From Sergeia podlipaevii (lineage: Eukaryota; Euglenozoa; Kinetoplastea; Trypanosomatida; Trypanosomatidae): a DNA stretch of 18,595 nt. The position numbers and the translations under genes are program-made. Below, in pieces: positions 14,523 through 18,595 of this stretch. The DNA lies in assembly GCA_030849805.1 (NCBI GenBank), contig JASANZ010001837.1, positions 1 through 18,595 on the forward strand, written 5' to 3'. Numbering within the stretch: the stretch's first letter is position 1; each line of letters opens with the position of its first letter. The notes beneath the pieces are model-generated. The model was not told the origin of the DNA, made no database searches, and saw only the letters and a list, made by a program, of their open reading frames with translations.

Positions 14523-17500
14523 CTAAGCAAAGACGGATGATCCTGTACGGCGATCAATCGCTTCTGCAACCTGGTCGTGCTGAGAGCCCCCTATGTAGTG
14601 ATCCAATGGCAGAGGCACAGACAACTTGCTTGCTAGAGCTGCGTGTTCTCCATTAGTATGAGTAGCAGTGTCACTCCGTTCGTCCCGCCCTTTTGCGGGA
14701 GCAACTGCTGTCTCTGGTACACTTGCTGTAGAGTCTTCAAGCTTGCGGGATGTAGGGTCGACATGCTGCTTCCTGTTCGATTCAGAATACGGGTACAAAC
14801 GTTCCATCACGCCCCGCGTGGGAGTCTGTCTTTGAGCAAGCGCTGTAATCTGCGGATGAAAAGAAGACAGCGGTGGCTCTACAGGAGACGTGAAGTCATG
14901 TTCGTGGTGTGACTTGGCAGGAGACTGGCGTTGCAAGCGTGCAAAGACGTCCACCGAGTCATCATTGCTATGTTCAGCGTCCCGGCGATGCATCGTGCGG
15001 GAGGGGCTTCTACTGGGGCTTACATCCGCAGAGCGTGGCTGCCGCCGCTCAGGAGACTGACGATATAAGCGCTCAAACACGGTTTCACTGTCGCCGGGTT
15101 GCTCCGCACGCTGAGGTAATTTTGCGCGTGGCTGCTGCTGTGGCTGTTGCTGACGCTCTCGGGGCTTATACAGTCTATCCACGACGTCACCGCGGCCACC
15201 GAGTTGCTTCGCGGACTCAGAAATCTCAGGGCGAAATGTACACTCCACGTCTTTGTCAGTGGTGGAGAAGGCGGTGATCCCTCTCTCTCTAGGTCGATAA
15301 AGCCGCTTGACAAGGGCCTCGTCTGACGGTGTTAAACGACGTGGGGAAGGTTGCTGTTGTGGCTGTAAGGACTCTGTGCTTGGAGACCCACTCTGTGGCG
15401 ACTTGCTCAGTCTCTCACTGAAGTGAACAGCGTTGACAATGTTAAAGTGCTTGCCCTCATGGATTTCTGGGCGAAATGTCAAGTCACGCCACTCGCGCAC
15501 GAGATCTTCCGCCTCACGCCTCTCCCGTGCACGCAGGTCCAGTAAGATGCGACGCTGGTACGGGGGCAGCTGCCGCAACAAAGCAGCATCTTCGGCTTCT
15601 TGTTGTCGCACCAACTCGTCATAGGCGCACTCATGAACACCGTCAAGACTAGCGATCGTAGTGCCGTGGTCTTCTGCTTCGTCACGAGGGCTATCATGTA
15701 GCGAAGAGTGAAAGGTGCTGCTCTCGTTGCTGTACCGCCCCTCCTCTCTGTTGCTCTTGCCACTGATGCACGTCTCTTGCTGCTCCGTGAGGCCAGCTTG
15801 CTCCGTGCCATCCAGCTCTGTGTACGTGCCGCGCTCCTGCGCTACCTTCTGAAAGGTACGGGGAGGAAGGCGCTTGCGTGTCAAGTCAGTCGTAGGATGG
15901 AGAACAGGAGCCAGCACAGCAGCAGCACCAGCACTATTGGCAGACTGCTCTGCAGCTCCATCCTGCGAGCGCATACTCATTGCCGTTGCAGTCTCCGTGG
16001 CGTGAGACCGCGTGGTGGCCATCATCTCAGTATCAGGTGTAGCGCTATTGCCTATGGCTGCAGGGGCAACATGAGGCGACGAGGGGAATGAAGAGTTCGT
16101 CGTGTCAGTGGACTGCTGTAGACTGGTTCTGTGACTACTGACGGGTGCAAATGTAGCGGACTTGACCGAGTGCTTCTCTGAGGAAGTATGCACATCCACG
16201 TGAGCACTACCGCTCTCCTCTTCCTTTCTCACCTCACTACCCTCCTCGTCTCCTACAGGGGTGGCTCTCTTGGCTTCTCCCTCGCTCTTGCCACCGTCCC
16301 TGTGCCTTGGCACTCTCTTCTTAATACGTTTGCGGTGCCTTGAAGCTGGCTCCTCAGCAGACACCACGATTGGACCCTTGTCAGATGTCCTTTCAAGCAT
16401 GGCAGCTGGCTCCGCGAAGTTCACCGGCGAAACGATGGCAGCAGACGCGCTCTCAAGATTGGCAGGAGTCACCACTTGCACAACGTCTGCTTCAGGGTAC
16501 GTGTTGATGGATATTGAGTGCAGAGAAAGATCGTCCCCACGTCTGCTTTGTGCACTGTGGGCAATAGAGCTTACTGCGTGCTCCCCTTGCTGAGAGTGAA
16601 GGGCCGTGGCAGCTGTGGGAGCTGTGAACGCCTCCGCCATCGCGTCGGGCGTGGCAGCCAAGGCTGAACCAGAGCGCACGCTAACGTGCACAGAAGGTTG
16701 ATGAAGCTGAGGCTGCTGCGAGTGCTGGGAGTCCTCCTTGGCGGCCACCTTTGCGGGCTTCCGGCAAAACGGAAGAAAGTTAAAGCAGCCGACGGACGTC
16801 TTCTTCGGCTTCACCTCCTCCGTACTAGCGGGTGCTGTCGCTGCTTCTGCTGCTGCACTCTCAGCAGAAAGTGCTGGCACCGTGACGTGGGTAGTAGCAC
16901 TTGTAAGAGAATGCTGCGGAGCAGCATTGGGAACAGCCTGATGAACGCTAGAGTCATGGTGAGAACTGAAGGCGCGCACGGAGCCACTCCCGCGGGAGGC
17001 CCACGAGTGCGAGATGCCATGGTTGCTGCTGCTGGGTTGTGTAGAGTAGCTGTTTGTATGCGATCGCTGCCCTGAAACACTCCCTGACTCTTCCTCTCCC
17101 GCTCTCTTCTGAGCTTTGCTGCTGCCCCCCAGTGGAGTTTCCTCTGAGGCTGACAGCTTGTCGCCATGCATTTTGAGGCTGTTGCTGCCTGTGTGGCCAG
17201 TGCGCTGTCCAGAGGCAGACGAGGTTTGGCCACTGCGTGCGGAGCGGGAAGAGGGTGAATGCTCTGATAGAGCCTGGGAGTGCGAGTGTGAGTTACTGTT
17301 CAATGCACTCATGGGAGTATGGTGGGAAGATGTGCCCTTATGGCGACGGCTGGAAGTGCGGGATTCAGCGTGAGACGTCGCGGTACGCGCCTCTGTCACT
17401 GGTAGTGCAACAGCGACAGCACCAGCAGCGGCAGTGACGACTGGTGTGCCGTTGCTACCGCTTTTCACCTCACAAAGAGACTCACGACTGCTATCGTGCG

Positions 17501-17930
17501 TGCGGGCAAAGTGCCTGTGCTCTTCATTGTGTGACGATACAACAATGGAGGGTGGTGCCGCACTGTTGGGCGCAAAGGCTCCTTCACTGCTCTGCTCCGC
17601 CGCAACATGGCGCACCGGGAGGTGGCGCCGCTTAATGGACGAGGACTGCGCGCTGCTGATGGTTCTGCTTCTGCTGCTGTTAAGAGGCTCAGCATTACCT
17701 TGATACACACACTGAGGCTCTGGGGCGCCAACAGAGAGAGATGCACTTTTGATATCAGCTGGACTCTCGTGTGGATGCCGCCTCAACGGGGAAGCTGTAC
17801 TACTCTGGGTGTGCTGATTTGACAAATAGGCTGCCGCTGAGGTGGAAAGTGCCGGTACTGCGTCTCTGTGATACTCACCAGAGCTGTCCGAGTCACTGTC
17901 CAAGATCCTCAAGTGCTGGAAGCGGTCCAT
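14523..17930 (-). CDS. 1135-residue Ser-rich protein with C-terminal RLY and TFRPEI repeats
   Basis: I do not recognise a named family. Residues about 1-760 are low in complexity, rich in Ser, His, Ala and Thr, and probably disordered. One short Cys/aromatic patch, CFNFLPFCRK at 382-391, sits between basic residues. A basic cluster RHRKRIKKRVPRHR follows at about 531-544. Residues about 770-820 look helical and highly charged (RQQEAEDAALLRQLPPYQRR, then RARERREAEDLVREW). The C-terminal third carries repeats: TFRPEI at 818-823 and 898-903, with a relaxed FHPQI at 1024-1028, and six RL-centred units at about 840, 876, 919, 954, 998 and 1044 such as VVDRLYKPRE and VFERLYRQSPE. Similar short TFxP and RLY motifs occur, as I recall, in other kinetoplastid and flagellate proteins of cytoskeletal or unknown role, so a cytoskeletal role is only a guess. 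The start is set at ATG 17930; the frame extends upstream only to a TTG. Confidence 0.85.
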   Translation of the reverse strand: MDRFQHLRILDSDSDSSGEYHRDAVPALSTSAAAYLSNQHTQSSTASPLRRHPHESPADIKSASLSVGAPEPQCVYQGNAEPLNSSRSRTISSAQSSSIKRRHLPVRHVAAEQSSEGAFAPNSAAPPSIVVSSHNEEHRHFARTHDSSRESLCEVKSGSNGTPVVTAAAGAVAVALPVTEARTATSHAESRTSSRRHKGTSSHHTPMSALNSNSHSHSQALSEHSPSSRSARSGQTSSASGQRTGHTGSNSLKMHGDKLSASEETPLGGSSKAQKRAGEEESGSVSGQRSHTNSYSTQPSSSNHGISHSWASRGSGSVRAFSSHHDSSVHQAVPNAAPQHSLTSATTHVTVPALSAESAAAEAATAPASTEEVKPKKTSVGCFNFLPFCRKPAKVAAKEDSQHSQQPQLHQPSVHVSVRSGSALAATPDAMAEAFTAPTAATALHSQQGEHAVSSIAHSAQSRRGDDLSLHSISINTYPEADVVQVVTPANLESASAAIVSPVNFAEPAAMLERTSDKGPIVVSAEEPASRHRKRIKKRVPRHRDGGKSEGEAKRATPVGDEEGSEVRKEEESGSAHVDVHTSSEKHSVKSATFAPVSSHRTSLQQSTDTTNSSFPSSPHVAPAAIGNSATPDTEMMATTRSHATETATAMSMRSQDGAAEQSANSAGAAAVLAPVLHPTTDLTRKRLPPRTFQKVAQERGTYTELDGTEQAGLTEQQETCISGKSNREEGRYSNESSTFHSSLHDSPRDEAEDHGTTIASLDGVHECAYDELVRQQEAEDAALLRQLPPYQRRILLDLRARERREAEDLVREWRDLTFRPEIHEGKHFNIVNAVHFSERLSKSPQSGSPSTESLQPQQQPSPRRLTPSDEALVKRLYRPRERGITAFSTTDKDVECTFRPEISESAKQLGGRGDVVDRLYKPRERQQQPQQQPRAKLPQRAEQPGDSETVFERLYRQSPERRQPRSADVSPSRSPSRTMHRRDAEHSNDDSVDVFARLQRQSPAKSHHEHDFTSPVEPPLSSFHPQITALAQRQTPTRGVMERLYPYSESNRKQHVDPTSRKLEDSTASVPETAVAPAKGRDERSDTATHTNGEHAALASKLSVPLPLDHYIGGSQHDQVAEAIDRRTGSSVFA

Positions 17931-18010
17931 TGTTTGTGTGCAATAACTTCTCTTCAAACAAAAAAAAAAAACTGCAACGTCAAATCAACAAGGTACAGAT
18001 GAAAGCAGTC

Positions 18011-18043
18011 CTCAAAAAGAAGAAAAAATGGAAAAGTGAAGTT
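18011..18043 (-). promoter_or_regulatory. Predicted spliced-leader acceptor for the 1135-residue gene
   Basis: A coding-strand pyrimidine tract (about 18014-18040) is followed directly by TTTTTGAG, with the AG at 18011-18012. The 5' UTR would be about 80 nt and has no ATG before 17930. A poly(T) run nearer the start, at about 17960-17971, followed by an AG, is an alternative with a very short UTR. Confidence 0.45.
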
Positions 18044-18505
18044 CTACCACAATATACTATAGTAGTCAAAAAGAAAAGAAAACTAGAAATGGTCAAACTA
18101 TGACACGCAATCTTGCGCACGTACGTGCACACAGAGAGGAACTATACGAAAAATAAATATTTAAAATAAAACAATCCACGCGGTGAACTTTTCAAACAAT
18201 TTTATTTCAAAAGATGCAACAAGAGAAAAAAAAGAAGAAGAAGAAGAAGGAATAAGGGAATAAATTGTTGAAAAGATAAAACAAAGACACATGCAGCTGT
18301 AAGTTGACTACTGCTAGACTTGGAAAGCAACTCAGAGCCAGAGACAGCTCAGTAGCAACCACACTCACATACACACACGCACACTGATGTTGCACCGGCT
18401 GAAAAGGAAAGCAAAGTACTCCCAATGAACAAATAAAATTAGAATCTGAAATGATAATTATAAAGTAAAAATCAGAGAAACAAAGAGCATGCAGCCACAA
18501 AGTTC
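18044..18505. other. Downstream region of the eL13 gene
   Basis: This stretch is the likely 3' UTR and processing region of the ribosomal protein gene. It contains an AAG repeat at about 18230-18250 (CTT on the coding strand) next to a poly(A) block, forming a long pyrimidine tract on the coding strand. It has AT-rich sequence with no ATG-started ORF of note. Confidence 0.55.
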
Positions 18506-18595
18506 TTACTTCTTCTCCTCCTTGGCGGCCTCCTGACGGGCAGCGCGAGCAGTGCGGGCACCGAAGAAGCGCACGGCAGAGTGGTTCTTCTTGAG
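18506..18595 (-). CDS. RPL13: 60S ribosomal protein eL13, C-terminal 29 residues (cut by window edge)
   Basis: The last 29 codons and the TAA stop of a gene run off the right edge. The peptide reads LKKNHSAVRFFGARTARAAR, then nine more Ala/Glu/Lys-rich residues ending in KK. The highly basic, Ala-rich tail with RFFGAR is like the C-terminus of eukaryotic eL13 (large ribosomal subunit), which has a RLFGIR-like motif followed by an Arg/Ala/Lys-rich end. The codons are strongly biased to G or C in the third position, as in highly expressed trypanosomatid genes. The assignment rests on a short fragment; another basic ribosomal protein is possible. From memory, eL13 genes lie near PFK on T. brucei chromosome 3, which would agree, but I could not check this. 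Confidence 0.7.
   Translation of the reverse strand, partial: LKKNHSAVRFFGARTARAARQEAAKEEKK

Noticed and set aside
17931..17957. N-terminal extension of the 1135-residue protein from a TTG codon
   Set aside because: Kinetoplastid translation starts at ATG. The first ATG after the predicted acceptor is at 17930, so the nine extra residues were dropped. The same reasoning moved the starts of the SP-RING gene (to 4896) and the kinase (to 13446).
18207..18500. Minus-strand 97-residue frame after eL13
   Set aside because: It starts at TTG, ends in a poly-Phe run encoded by a CTT/T tract, and sits in the eL13 3' UTR.

Overview
The window looks like nuclear DNA from a trypanosomatid (Kinetoplastea). 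All eight convincing coding regions lie on the minus strand as single uninterrupted ORFs, in the head-to-tail arrangement of a polycistronic transcription unit. The spacers are AT-rich. Upstream of most start codons there is a purine-rich block on the plus strand, which is a polypyrimidine tract on the coding strand, followed by an AG: the expected layout of spliced-leader trans-splicing. The 6-phosphofructokinase has the trypanosomatid signature (an ATP-type GGDGT loop with a PPi-type PKTIDND motif, about 486 residues, PTS1-like C-terminus). AT-rich spacers with long A/T homopolymers and AT or GT microsatellites look more like Trypanosoma or other AT-rich trypanosomatids than Leishmania, but I cannot name the genus from sequence alone.

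Layout in transcription order (right to left): 3' end of ribosomal protein eL13 (18506-18595, cut by the window edge); a 1135-residue Ser/His/Ala-rich protein with C-terminal RLY and TFRPEI repeats (14523-17930); a protein kinase with an N-terminal Cys-rich zinc-binding region (12109-13446); the ESCRT-III disassembly ATPase VPS4 (10007-11335); glycosomal 6-phosphofructokinase (7558-9018); an unusually long 2.66 kb spacer that holds microsatellites and a candidate 52-residue small gene (6333-6491); an SP-RING SUMO E3 ligase-like protein (3508-4896); a small 65-residue gene (2929-3126); and an NSUN2-type tRNA/RNA cytosine-5 methyltransferase (32-1876).

The genes do not form a functional operon. 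As is usual in kinetoplastids, glycolysis, membrane trafficking, signalling, SUMOylation, RNA modification and translation genes are simply co-transcribed, so control should be post-transcriptional, through UTRs. The best leads are therefore in the UTRs and the atypical proteins: a stem-loop at 14270-14309, the spliced-leader-compatible mini-ORFs, the zinc-finger kinase with a DLD in place of DFG, the methyltransferase with an altered motif IV, and the repeat-containing 1135-residue protein. I saw no CRISPR array, tRNA, rRNA or mobile element, and nothing that is clearly a new multi-gene system.

Three ORFs (SP-RING ligase, kinase, 1135-residue protein) extend upstream only through TTG or GTG codons. 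I set their starts at the first ATG, which is also the first ATG after the predicted splice acceptor.
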